From assembly GCF_016862935.1 (NCBI RefSeq), contig NZ_BONX01000023.1, positions 496,001 to 560,000 on the forward strand: DNA of 64,000 bases, read 5' to 3'. Under the pieces are notes generated by a model that saw only the letters and a list, made by a program, of their open reading frames with translations, ran no database searches and was not told where the DNA came from. Positions 34,097 to 45,057 of the stretch are shown here, one piece after another; position 1 is the stretch's first letter; each line of letters opens with the position of its first letter. This DNA is from Plantactinospora mayteni (GTDB lineage Bacteria; Actinomycetota; Actinomycetes; Mycobacteriales; Micromonosporaceae). The position numbers and the translations under genes were made by a program.

Positions 34097-34816
34097 CTAC
34101 ACGGCACTGCCGAAGGTCAGCGGAAGATCGTGCCGTTCCTCGCCCCGGACCACGGAGAACATGGTGGTGTCGCCCGGCTGGTAGTCGCCAAGCAGCGCCC
34201 GCAGGCCACGGAAATCCTCCACCTTGCGCCCGTCCAGCGCGGTGACCACGTCACCGGCCCGCAGCCCGGCCTGCTCGGCCGGCAGGCCCGGCAGCACCTC
34301 CAGGAGCAGCACACCGCTGTCCGACGCGGCGCCGGGAGCGGCGGCGGCGCTGACGTACCGCAGCCCCATCCGCAGGCCCCGCCAGACCTGTGGGCGGATG
34401 TCCTCGCCCCGCTCCACCCACGCCTTGAGCACCTGGAGGTCGGTCGCCCAGCCGAGATCCATGCTCTCCCGCAGCCACTGCTCGTCCGGCTCGTCGGTGT
34501 ACCCCTCCAGCAGCACGGACACCACGGTCCCGCCGTCACCCGGGGTGAGGTCGATGGTGTTGAGGTAGTGGAAGCTGCTGTTGTGGTTGAAGACCATGTT
34601 GTCCTGCACCAGCCGGCGCGGCGGGTCGACCACCAGGAAGGTGCCCGGCCGCGACGGGCCGTAGGCGTACTCGTACAGGAAGCAGCCGGACGGACGCAGG
34701 TCGAGGTGGGCGTCCGTGGTCTCCCACTGGTTCAGCTCACGGGGATCGGTCAGTGCGGACCAGACCCGTTCGCGGGAGGCGTCGATGGTCACCGAATTCA
34801 GAGACGAACGCTGCAC
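34097..34816 (-). CDS. SRPBCC (AHSA1-like) domain fused to a PDZ domain
   Basis: 239 residues from a GTG with GGTAGGT upstream; an ATG at 34909 would add a poorly conserved 31-residue leader. Residues about 5-140 match the AHSA1-like SRPBCC fold (VTIDASRERVWSALTDPRELNQWE; GTFLVVDPPRRLVQDN; GGTVVSVLLEGYTDEPD). Residues about 155-239 are a PDZ domain (SGVLLLEVLPGLPAEQAGLRAGDVVTALDGRKVEDFRGLRALL). SRPBCC domains hold hydrophobic small molecules and PDZ domains bind C-termini, so an adaptor or carrier is conceivable. It ends 45 bases before the tandem binding-protein genes, probably in the same operon. Confidence 0.82.
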   Translation of the reverse strand: MQRSSLNSVTIDASRERVWSALTDPRELNQWETTDAHLDLRPSGCFLYEYAYGPSRPGTFLVVDPPRRLVQDNMVFNHNSSFHYLNTIDLTPGDGGTVVSVLLEGYTDEPDEQWLRESMDLGWATDLQVLKAWVERGEDIRPQVWRGLRMGLRYVSAAAAPGAASDSGVLLLEVLPGLPAEQAGLRAGDVVTALDGRKVEDFRGLRALLGDYQPGDTTMFSVVRGEERHDLPLTFGSAV

Positions 34817-35066
34817 TTGACCTACCCCCGATGGCGAGTTGGACAATTCAACGACCGCGACTCGCGGCGGCGCCCCCACAATTAGAGTCGACGGCGCGCG
34901 GGTACGCATCGCCGTTCATTGCTGAAGATGGCGCAAAATTTACCGGGCCGCATTTATTGCCGCACTATTTGCGGACACCCGCCGCCGATAATCTCCGAGA
35001 ATACCGTGGAGATGGCGCTCGATTCCGCCGTACCGAGCGGACGGAAGCAATTCCGGAAGGAATCCC
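34817..35066. promoter_or_regulatory. AT-richer divergent spacer
   Basis: 250 bases between the SRPBCC-PDZ operon and the UbiB-like operon, with clear AT-rich patches (CACAATTAGAG, GCAAAATTTACC, GCATTTATTGCCGCACTATTTGC). It must contain both promoters, but I could not identify convincing -35/-10 pairs. No small gene seen. Confidence 0.45.
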
Positions 35067-36542
35067 ATGGCGATCGGTCAAGCATCTGCTCCAGCCGCGA
35101 TCACCCCGGCTCCTGGTGCGCCCCTGGTCCTGGCCCGGGTGCTGTGCGTACTGGCCCTCGGGGTCGTCGCCGCCCCCGGCATCGCCCTCGGCGCGCTCGC
35201 CGTGCGCTGTGCCCGGGGTCGTACCGCCGCCCAGCGCTTCGCCGCACGGCGGACGGCCCGGGTACTGCAACGGCTCGGACCGGCGTTCGTCAAGGCCGGG
35301 CAGCTGGTCGGCACCCGGCGCGACCTGCTGCCGGCAGCCGTGGTCGAGGAACTCTCCGCCCTACAGGAGTCGGTCCGGCCGTTGCCCGAGCGGATCGCCC
35401 GGCGGGCGCTCGCCCAGGCGTACGGGACCGACCTGGACCGGATCTTCAGCACAGTGCGGTACGAGCCGGTGGCCAGCGGCAGCGTCGCCTGCGTCTACCG
35501 GGCGTCCCTGCCCAGCGGCGAACAGGTGGCGCTGAAGCTGCGGCGGCCCGGCGTCGCCCGGCGGATGGCCGCCGACCTGGCCCTGATCCGGGCGTTCGTC
35601 CGGCTCGGCGCCCGGCTGCCCGCACTGCGCGGGGTACCGGTCGTCGCGATGGTCGACCGGGTCTGCGAGGCGGTACGCGGCCAGCTCGACTTCGTCGGCG
35701 AGGCCGCACACCTCGACCTGCTCGGCCGGCACCTGGTCGGGCTGCCGGTGGCGCTGGTCCCGGCCGTACACCCGGAGTTGTGCCGGCCGACCTGCCTGGT
35801 CATGGAGTTCGTGCCGGACCTTCGGCTGGACGCGGCCCGGGACAGCGGTCGGCTGGCCCGGTCACGACTGGCGCACGCCACCCTGGACGTGGTCTTCGAG
35901 ATGCTCTTCGTGAACGGCTTCGTCCACTGCGACCTGCACCCGGGCAACCTCTACCACCGCTCGGACGGCCGGGTGGTGGTGCTGGACGCCGGCTTCTGCG
36001 TCTGGCTGCCGGAGCGGACCCGCTGGCAGTTCAGCGAGTTCTTCTTCAACTTCGGCCGGGGCAACGGCCGCCGCTGCGCTGAGGTGGTCATCGCCAGCGC
36101 GGTGGGCCGGCGGCACGACAGCGACGAGCAGCGGTTCACCGCCGGCGTGGTCGACCTGGTCCGCCGGACCAGTCGGGTACCGGCCCGGGACTTCAGCCTG
36201 ATCTCGTTCAGTGCCGAGCTGTTCGACCTGCAACGCGCCTGCGGCCTGTACGCCTCGCCCGACTTCATCTTCCCGCTCGTCTCGATCATGGCGCTGGAGG
36301 GGACGCTCCGCGAACTCGATCCCCACCTGGACTTCCAGGCCGCGGCCATGCCGACCCTGCTGCACGCCCTCGCCACCGGGCCGAGGAAACCGACAGGCAC
36401 CCCGGGCGGCGGCACCGGGGTCCCGACCGGCGGCGCGGAGACCTCGAACGGCGCCACCGGCACTCCGACCAACAGCGCGGAGACCGCAACCAGCAGCGCT
36501 GAGACCGTAACCGGCAGCACGGAGAGAGGACCGACCCGATGA
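35067..36542 (+). CDS. UbiB/ADCK (ABC1) family atypical kinase-like protein
   Basis: 491 residues; GGAAGGAA lies before the ATG. An N-terminal hydrophobic segment (LARVLCVLALGVVAAPGIALGALAV) anchors it. The UbiB motifs follow: GPAFVKAGQL (KxGQ), the nucleotide loop ASGSVACVYRA, ALKLRRPGV (ion-pair Lys), HCDLHPGN (catalytic loop) and LDAGF in place of DFG. The C-terminal 65 residues are Thr/Gly/Pro-rich repeats. UbiB proteins are ATPases that help lipid or quinone enzymes handle hydrophobic substrates. The next gene starts inside its stop codon (ATGA). A link to UbiA-type or polyene chemistry is inference. Confidence 0.87.
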   Translation: MAIGQASAPAAITPAPGAPLVLARVLCVLALGVVAAPGIALGALAVRCARGRTAAQRFAARRTARVLQRLGPAFVKAGQLVGTRRDLLPAAVVEELSALQESVRPLPERIARRALAQAYGTDLDRIFSTVRYEPVASGSVACVYRASLPSGEQVALKLRRPGVARRMAADLALIRAFVRLGARLPALRGVPVVAMVDRVCEAVRGQLDFVGEAAHLDLLGRHLVGLPVALVPAVHPELCRPTCLVMEFVPDLRLDAARDSGRLARSRLAHATLDVVFEMLFVNGFVHCDLHPGNLYHRSDGRVVVLDAGFCVWLPERTRWQFSEFFFNFGRGNGRRCAEVVIASAVGRRHDSDEQRFTAGVVDLVRRTSRVPARDFSLISFSAELFDLQRACGLYASPDFIFPLVSIMALEGTLRELDPHLDFQAAAMPTLLHALATGPRKPTGTPGGGTGVPTGGAETSNGATGTPTNSAETATSSAETVTGSTERGPTR

Positions 36543-38023
36543 CGGAACGAACCCGGCGGCGTACCCCGACCGCCGTGTGCGCGGCGCTGACCGTGACGGT
36601 TCTGCTGGGCGGCTCGGCCGCCGCCGCCCCGCCGACCGACCCGTACCCCGCCGACGACCCGCCCACCTCGGCGTCCACCCCGGCCGACGCGGCCGGCACG
36701 CCCCCGGACGGCGTGCCGCTACCGGACGAGATCCGGCACAGCCGGAACGTCCGGCACGTGGCAAACATGCCGCCGCGACCACCGTTCGACGCCCCGCTGG
36801 CCTTCGGCACGGACATCGCCTTCACCGGCCAGCACGCGATCGTGGGCAACTACGAGGGCTTCACCATCTACGACATCTCCCGGCCGTCCGCGCCACGGCT
36901 GGTCAGCCAGGTGCACTGCCCGGGCTCGCAGAACGACGTGTCGGTCAGTGGCAACCTGCTGTTCCTCTCCACCGACACGTCCCGCAGCGACGACTCCTGC
37001 GCCAGCGCCGCGCTGCCGGCGACCGAGCCGAACGCCTGGGAGGGCATCAAGATCTTCGACATCGGCGACAAGGCAGCGCCCCGCTACGTCGCCTCGGTCG
37101 AGACCGACTGCGGCTCGCACACCCACACCCTGGTACCCGACCGCCGGCGGGACTCGGTGCTGCTCTACGTCTCGTCGTACGGCCCGGACGCCGGCTACCC
37201 GGACTGCCGGCCGCCGCACGACCGGATCTCCATCGTCCGGGTGCCGCTGAGGAATCCGTCGAAGGCTGCCGTGGTGGCCGAGCCGGTGCTGTTCCCGCTG
37301 GGTGGGAACCCGGGTCGGCCCGGTGAGTTCCCCGACTACGTCGTGCCGACCAGCGGCTGTCACGACATCACCGTCTACCCGGAGCGGGACCTGGCGGCAG
37401 CCGCCTGCATGGGTGACGGCCTGCTGCTCGACATCAGCGACCGGCTCCGCCCCCGGGTGATCGACCAGGTCCGGGACGACGAGCACTTCTCGTTCTGGCA
37501 CTCGGCGACGTTCAACCAGGCGGCGACGAAGGTGGTCTTCGTCGACGAACTCGGCGGCGGCATGGCGCCGGCCTGCACACCCGAGATCGGCCCCGAGCAC
37601 GGCGCCAGCGCCGTGTACGACATCGTCGGGCGCGGCAGCCACCGGCGGCTGGTCAAACGGGCGTACTTCAAGATCGATCGGCCGCAGGACCCGACGGAGA
37701 ACTGCGTGGCGCACAACGGGTCGCTCATCCCGGTACCCGGCCGCGACATCCTGGTACAGGCCTACTACCAGGGCGGCGTCGTGATCTGGGACTTCACCGA
37801 CTCACGCCGCCCCCGCGAGATCGGCTACTTCGAGCGGGGCCCGCTGCCCCCGGACCAGATCCCGGCCGGCGGCTCCTGGTCGGCCTACTACTACAACGGC
37901 CACATCTACTCCAGCGACCTGCGGAAGGGGCTCGACGTGCTGGCCGTCGACGACCCCCGGACCGCTCCCGCCCGGTGGATCCGGCTGCCGGAGTTCAACG
38001 CCCAGACGCAACCGTCGCACTGA
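36539..38023 (+). CDS. secreted LVIVD-repeat beta-propeller protein
   Basis: 494 residues: signal peptide (MTERTRRRT then a hydrophobic core to SAAAAP, about 1-30), a Pro/Ala/Asp linker, then a propeller of LVIVD-like units (AIVGNYEGFTIYDISRPSAPRLVSQV; GIKIFDIGDKAAPRYVASVET; GLLLDISDRLRPRVIDQV; GVVIWDFTDSRRPREIGYFERG). Many His and Cys residues (CGSHTHTLVPD, SGCHDITVYPE) may bind metals or form disulfides. The function of LVIVD proteins is not known. Its ATG overlaps the UbiB-like stop, so the two probably work together at the membrane. Confidence 0.84.
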   Translation: MTERTRRRTPTAVCAALTVTVLLGGSAAAAPPTDPYPADDPPTSASTPADAAGTPPDGVPLPDEIRHSRNVRHVANMPPRPPFDAPLAFGTDIAFTGQHAIVGNYEGFTIYDISRPSAPRLVSQVHCPGSQNDVSVSGNLLFLSTDTSRSDDSCASAALPATEPNAWEGIKIFDIGDKAAPRYVASVETDCGSHTHTLVPDRRRDSVLLYVSSYGPDAGYPDCRPPHDRISIVRVPLRNPSKAAVVAEPVLFPLGGNPGRPGEFPDYVVPTSGCHDITVYPERDLAAAACMGDGLLLDISDRLRPRVIDQVRDDEHFSFWHSATFNQAATKVVFVDELGGGMAPACTPEIGPEHGASAVYDIVGRGSHRRLVKRAYFKIDRPQDPTENCVAHNGSLIPVPGRDILVQAYYQGGVVIWDFTDSRRPREIGYFERGPLPPDQIPAGGSWSAYYYNGHIYSSDLRKGLDVLAVDDPRTAPARWIRLPEFNAQTQPSH

Positions 38024-38033
38024 ACCTTTGTCC

Positions 38034-38057
38034 GCCTGAACCGCATGGCGGTCAGGC
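38034..38057. terminator. bidirectional hairpin between convergent genes
   Basis: GCCTGAACCGC (38034-38044) pairs with GCGGTCAGGC (38048-38057) around ATG, with one bulged A. It lies between the LVIVD gene and the converging MFS gene and overlaps the MFS stop codon. Confidence 0.5.
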
Positions 38058-38113
38058 ACCGTGTCCGACCTTGGGGTCCGCCTGACCGCGAGGGGAGGTG
38101 GAGAGAGGTTCAC
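38052..38113 (-). repeat. 62-bp dispersed repeat, copy A
   Basis: Read on the minus strand this starts GTGAACCTCTCTCC and ends GGTGCCTGA, the stop codon of the MFS gene, so it encodes the last residues of that protein. It aligns without gaps to 49271-49332 (plus strand) with about 12 mismatches in 62 bases. Its central dyad is imperfect. Confidence 0.7.
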
Positions 38114-39344
38114 CGGCGGTGACCGGGGGCGCGGGTGCCCGCTCCGCCCGCCGCCACACCAGCCGGAGCACCACCGCCACCATCGACACCACGGTCAGGA
38201 CCAGGAACGCGACCGCCGGGCTGGAGGCGTCGGCCACCAGCCCGGCGGTCGGCTGCAACACCGCGATCAGCAGCGTCAGGAGCAGGCTCTGTAGGGACAG
38301 CACGGTGGCCCGGACGGTCGCCTCGAGCCGCCGGTTGAGCAGATCCGAGAGGATCGGCCGCAGGCAGCCCTGTAGCAGGCCGACCAGCACCATCATGGCG
38401 AAGACGACGCCCCACAGCGGCACCACCGCCATCAGGAGGAACAGTCCGCCGAACAGCAACGGCACACCGGTCAGCCAGGGCCCGCGTACGTCGCGCGGGA
38501 TCACGTCGGGGCCGAGCCGGGATCCGGCGACACCGGCGAGCCGCAGCACCAGGAACAGCACCCCGAACCACGCGATCGGCACCCCGTGCGAGTCCAGGTA
38601 GGGCTGGAACAGCACGAACACCAGCAGCCAGGGGACCACTCCGAGTACGGCGCTGAAGAGCATGAGTGGCCGCAGGCCGGGCTGCCGGCGGACCAGGACC
38701 ACGGCGTTCGCCAGGGTCCCGCGGTACGACGGCCGGCTCCCGCGCGGGGCGATCGGCGGTTCCCGAAGCGTGACCAGGAAGACCAGTGCCATCGCGGTGA
38801 ACACGCTGGTCACCAGCAACGGCAACGGCAGCGCGATCACGGCGAGCAGGCCACCGGCCACGCTGGAGACTCCCTGGGCCAGTTGGACGATGGCGAACGA
38901 CCGGCCCGCCGCCTTCTCGTACTCCGCCTCCCGGCCGGCCAACTTCAGGCTGTCGTAGAGCAACGCCATGTCGGCGCCGGACTGCAACGCCAGCCCCACC
39001 GACCAGACCAGGTACGCCGCGAGGATCAGCCAGTAGTCGCCGAGCACCGCGACGAGGGCGGTCCCCACGGCGACCAGTGCGGTGCCGAGTACCAGGCTGA
39101 ACCGGCGCCCGAGCGTGTCGGCCAGTACGCCGGTCGGCACCTCGGCCAGGGCCGACACCAGCCAGGACACCCCGAGCATGATGGTGATCTGGGTGAGCGT
39201 GAGGTGCCGCTCGGTCTGCATGAAGACGATCCAGACCGGCATGAACAACATCAGGTTGGTGCAGCCCTGGTAGAGGTAGATCTTCCGAACGTTGGCGGCG
39301 TACCGGATGCCGTCCCCGGTACGCGAACCGGCCGTCTCTGTCAT
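38052..39344 (-). CDS. MFS transporter, possible exporter
   Basis: 430 residues with twelve predicted helices. MFS signature elements: GVLADTLGRRFSLVLG in the 2-3 loop (the conserved G-[KR]-D/R-R type) and an acidic helix 1 region. A cytosolic middle loop contains REPPIAPRGSRPSYRG. The last 20 residues come from a dispersed 62-bp repeat. It converges on the LVIVD gene and is the rightmost gene that plausibly belongs to the natural-product region. Efflux of the product is a reasonable but unproven guess. Confidence 0.85.
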   Translation of the reverse strand: MTETAGSRTGDGIRYAANVRKIYLYQGCTNLMLFMPVWIVFMQTERHLTLTQITIMLGVSWLVSALAEVPTGVLADTLGRRFSLVLGTALVAVGTALVAVLGDYWLILAAYLVWSVGLALQSGADMALLYDSLKLAGREAEYEKAAGRSFAIVQLAQGVSSVAGGLLAVIALPLPLLVTSVFTAMALVFLVTLREPPIAPRGSRPSYRGTLANAVVLVRRQPGLRPLMLFSAVLGVVPWLLVFVLFQPYLDSHGVPIAWFGVLFLVLRLAGVAGSRLGPDVIPRDVRGPWLTGVPLLFGGLFLLMAVVPLWGVVFAMMVLVGLLQGCLRPILSDLLNRRLEATVRATVLSLQSLLLTLLIAVLQPTAGLVADASSPAVAFLVLTVVSMVAVVLRLVWRRAERAPAPPVTAGEPLSTSPRGQADPKVGHGA

Positions 39345-39595
39345 GGAAGCGTCGCCTTACTGGACGGGGTGCAGGGAGCCCACGTCCCGCGACGAATACG
39401 TCGGCGAAATGGCCCGCCGGGACGTCGGGGTGCCCGCCATGTTACCGCCGGCGTCGATCCCTCGACCCTGCGTTCGTTGCGCCGCTCATAATTGCGGAAT
39501 GGCGGGTGGTCGACCGCACCCGAGGCAGAAAATAGCCATGGCAAAGCACGGGGAATCGCGGTCGCGACATGGCGACCGCGGTCCCCGATAAGCGG

Positions 39596-39919
39596 TCAGG
39601 AACGAAGCTTCTCGGCGGCCTGCCGGGCGACCGGGTCCCATTGGGCGGATTGCGAGACGGGCAGCCAGACCCAGTCCTTCATCGGCCGTCCTCCGGCCGG
39701 GTCGAAGGTCGTGGCGCCGTCCATGCCGGTGGCGGCGCCGTGCGCCGGGGTGCCGGCGCCGAGCTTGACCGCCACCCCGTCCTCGTGCAGCGCCACGATC
39801 GCCTTGCCGCTGTACTTCAGGCAGCGGAGCCCGAACATCCTGCCCTCGCTGAACCCGTCGTCCGCCAGCTCTGCGGCCAGTACGTCGAACGCCTGCCCCG
39901 CCTCGTCGACCTCTGCCAT
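39596..39919 (-). CDS. TfoX N-terminal-domain-like small protein
   Basis: 107 residues. The block RMFGLRCLKYSGKAIVALHEDGVAVKLG fits the N-terminal TfoX/Sxy domain (MFG, GKxxA, KL pattern), and the tail DWVWLPVSQSAQWDPVARQAAEKL is typical of actinobacterial members. It is soluble and without a signal peptide. Function in actinobacteria is unknown; it is not a competence regulator in this group. YjbR/MmcQ-like proteins are the main alternative. Confidence 0.68.
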   Translation of the reverse strand: MAEVDEAGQAFDVLAAELADDGFSEGRMFGLRCLKYSGKAIVALHEDGVAVKLGAGTPAHGAATGMDGATTFDPAGGRPMKDWVWLPVSQSAQWDPVARQAAEKLRS

Positions 39920-40031
39920 CTACACCTCGTCCTCTCTACTCCAGACCATCCCCGGGCGGTAGGCCCTGCTCGTCCCGCAAGTCCTCTCCGTTCCCCAGGC
40001 CGTTTGCTCTCGCCGGTGCTCTCGCCGGTGC

Positions 40032-41486
40032 TCAGCTCGCCTGCTGCGCGGTGGGCCGGGCGACCTCCGCAGGCGGAGTGGCGCGCTGCCCCGGCAGCAG
40101 CATCAGCGTCAGGACGGCGCCGACCAGCGCGACCACCGCACCGGTCAACAGCCCGACCTGGAAGCCCTCGGTCAGCGCGACCGCCTCGGCGGGCCCACTC
40201 GGGGTGGCCCCCGCCGCGAGGGCGATCAGGACGGCCAGACCCAACGCCCCGCCCATCTGTTGAGTGGTGTTGATCAGCCCGGACGCGAGGCCCGCCTCGT
40301 GCTGGGCGGCGGTCGCGGTGCCGGCGATCGTGACGCAGACGACGCCGAACCCGAGGCCCACCCCGACCAGCACGGCGGGCCCGAAGACGTCCACCAGGTA
40401 GCTGCCGTCCGGGGAGAGCTGGGCGAACCAGGCCAGCCCGACGGCCGCCACGAGCAGCCCGGCGGCCAGGGTGGGCCGGATGCCGTACCGGCCGATCAGC
40501 TTCGCCGCCAGCCAGCCCGCGGCCACGGCCATCGCCAGCGCCACGGGCAACTGCCCGAGACCGGCCTCGAACGGGCCGAAGTCGAGCACCTGCTGGAGAT
40601 AGAGCGTCACGAAGAAGAAGAACGGGAAGATCGACGCCGTCATCAGCACCGCCAGGACGTTGGCGGCGCGCAGCATCGGCTGCCGGAAGATCCCCAACGG
40701 CACCAGCGGCTGCGCCGCCCGCGACTCGACGACCACGAACGCCGCCAGCAGTACGGCGGCGATCGCCAGCAGTCCGAGGGTCTGGGCCGACGCCCAGCCC
40801 GCGCGCGGCGCGCCGACGATCGCGTATACCAGGACGGTGAGGCCGGCGGTCACCGACACCGCGCCCAGCAGGTCGAACGAGCGACGGGCGCCCGCCAGCC
40901 GCCCGTCGGTCAGCAGGACCGGCGCCAACAGGATGGCCGCCAGACCGATCGGCACGTTGACCGCGAGCACGGCGGGCCAGCCGAGCCACTCGGTCAGGAC
41001 GCCGCCCAGCATGAAGCCGGCGGCACCGCCGAGGCCGGACATGGCGCCGAAGACGCCGAGCGCACGGTTGCGTTCCGCGCCGGCGGAGAACATCGTCACC
41101 ACCAGCGCCATCGCCGCCGGCGAGACCAGCGCCGCGGCAAGTCCCTGCACGCCACGGGCCAACACCAGCCAGAGCGCCGTCTGGGCCACGGCACCGGCCA
41201 GCGAGGCGGCCGTGAACAGCACCAGGCCGACCACGAACATCCGCCGGGCGCCGATCAGGTCGGCACCCCGGCCGCCGAGCAGCAGGAACCCGCCGAACGT
41301 CAGGGCGTACGCGTTGGTGACCCAGGCCAGATCCTCCGGGGCGAACCCCAGCTCGGTCTGGATGGTCGGCAGCGCAACGTTCATGATCCCGGAGTCGAGG
41401 GTCAGGACGAACTGGGTCGACGCCAGCAGGGCGAGTGCGAGCCCGAGTCGGGAACGCTGGGCGGTTGTCACCGGATCCTCCAACAT
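40032..41486 (-). CDS. MFS drug exporter, DHA2 (EmrB/QacA-like, 14 helices)
   Basis: 484 residues. Helix 1 motif LTLDSGIMNVALPTIQTELG (the D1-type motif of DHA2 pumps), WVTNAYALTFGGFLLLGGRGADLIGARRMFVVG (motif A) and RGVQGLAAALVSPAAMALV (motif B) followed by GGVLTEWLGWPAVLAVNVPIG (motif C) are all present. The ATG is at 41486, in the long leader just after the DGPF gene on the same strand. Such pumps export cationic or aromatic drugs. It may be co-transcribed with the DGPF-domain gene upstream. Confidence 0.9.
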   Translation of the reverse strand: MLEDPVTTAQRSRLGLALALLASTQFVLTLDSGIMNVALPTIQTELGFAPEDLAWVTNAYALTFGGFLLLGGRGADLIGARRMFVVGLVLFTAASLAGAVAQTALWLVLARGVQGLAAALVSPAAMALVVTMFSAGAERNRALGVFGAMSGLGGAAGFMLGGVLTEWLGWPAVLAVNVPIGLAAILLAPVLLTDGRLAGARRSFDLLGAVSVTAGLTVLVYAIVGAPRAGWASAQTLGLLAIAAVLLAAFVVVESRAAQPLVPLGIFRQPMLRAANVLAVLMTASIFPFFFFVTLYLQQVLDFGPFEAGLGQLPVALAMAVAAGWLAAKLIGRYGIRPTLAAGLLVAAVGLAWFAQLSPDGSYLVDVFGPAVLVGVGLGFGVVCVTIAGTATAAQHEAGLASGLINTTQQMGGALGLAVLIALAAGATPSGPAEAVALTEGFQVGLLTGAVVALVGAVLTLMLLPGQRATPPAEVARPTAQQAS

Positions 41487-41652
41487 GTCGGCTTCGGGCG
41501 GCCGGTGGCGGTCGCCGCGTCCCGGGACCGCCGCATCTGGATGTCCACGGGTCGGCCCCTCACAGGAATGTCGCGCCGGGAGACCCGAAATCGACGGCGG
41601 ACCGGAACGGATCAGCGGTGGCCGCGCCGGAGCCCGGCGCGGCCACCGCCGG

Positions 41653-42000
41653 TCACGCGGCGCTCTCCCAGATCGGGCGCACCTCGGTGCCCGCCGCGGT
41701 CGGACACTGCCGAGCGATCTCGACGGCCTCGTCCAGGTCCTTGACATCGACCACGTAGAACCCGGACAGTTGCGCCTCCTGCTGCGCGAACGGGCCGTCG
41801 GAGGCGGCGAGCCCGTCCCCGGACGGCCGGAGCGTGACCGCCTCGCGCGAGTCCTTGACCGCCTCGCCGTAGTAGTCGATGCCGCGCTCCCGCAGCATCG
41901 TGGTAAACCTCCCATGCTCGGCGAGAGCCTCGTCGAGGGCCTCCTCGGGCACCGAACCCCAGTCGGTATCCCTCTCGAACAGCATGATCATGTATTTCAC
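41653..42000 (-). CDS. YCII-related DGPF-domain protein (second copy)
   Basis: 115 residues starting MKYMIMLFERDTDWG at a GTG with GAGGTGGA upstream. The core reads LAASDGPFAQQEAQLSGFYVVDVKDLDEAVEIARQCP, the canonical DGPF motif. Unlike the copy at 9153-9512 it has no adjacent ECF sigma factor; the next gene downstream is an MFS pump. Role unknown. The 208-base spacer to katG holds no other gene. Confidence 0.85.
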   Translation of the reverse strand: MKYMIMLFERDTDWGSVPEEALDEALAEHGRFTTMLRERGIDYYGEAVKDSREAVTLRPSGDGLAASDGPFAQQEAQLSGFYVVDVKDLDEAVEIARQCPTAAGTEVRPIWESAA

Positions 42001-42208
42001 GGATCCACCTCACTACCTCGACGTGCCGGTCCTGAGGGCGCACGGCCCACTGAAGAGATGACGTCCGAGGAAGGCCGGAATCGACATCCGGCGGCGACGA
42101 CCGGGCACAAAGCCTGCCGTCGACCTCTCGGCGATGCCGCCGCCGACCTTGGGCGGCGGCCGAAGACCTCCGGGCCGGCCGAGGTGCGGCCGACCCGGAC
42201 ATCGGGGA

Positions 42209-44852
<2,644 letters not shown>

Positions 44853-44987
44853 CTACGGCTCGTCGCGCTGGCGCCGGTCCCAGGTGCGGTTGACCTGCCG
44901 GACGACGACGAGCGTCAGGGTCGCCAGGGCGGCGAGGCCGGCGGCGATACCGATCCCGACAGCCACTTGCTGAAGCTCTCGCTCCAC
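44853..44987 (-). CDS. possible 44-residue single-pass membrane protein
   Basis: A GTG-started frame beginning MERELQQVAVGIGIAAGLAA, continuing through a helix of about 22 hydrophobic residues (to LTLVVV), then a basic tail RQVNRTWDRRQRDEP. The positive-inside tail and GC-rich third positions from codon 15 onward look like a real small membrane protein. The ribosome site is weak, and an alternative in-frame GTG lies slightly upstream. No family recognised. Confidence 0.4.
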   Translation of the reverse strand: MERELQQVAVGIGIAAGLAALATLTLVVVRQVNRTWDRRQRDEP

Positions 44988-45057
44988 GCCAGCGTGACCA
45001 CGGTGGAGTGGTCCCACGTGTGTCGTGCGTACCTGCCGAGGGGGCGGGTCGGTAGCC

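Noticed and set aside
41653-42000. Second sigma-factor/DGPF pair
   Set aside because: No sigma factor is adjacent; the neighbours are an MFS pump and katG.
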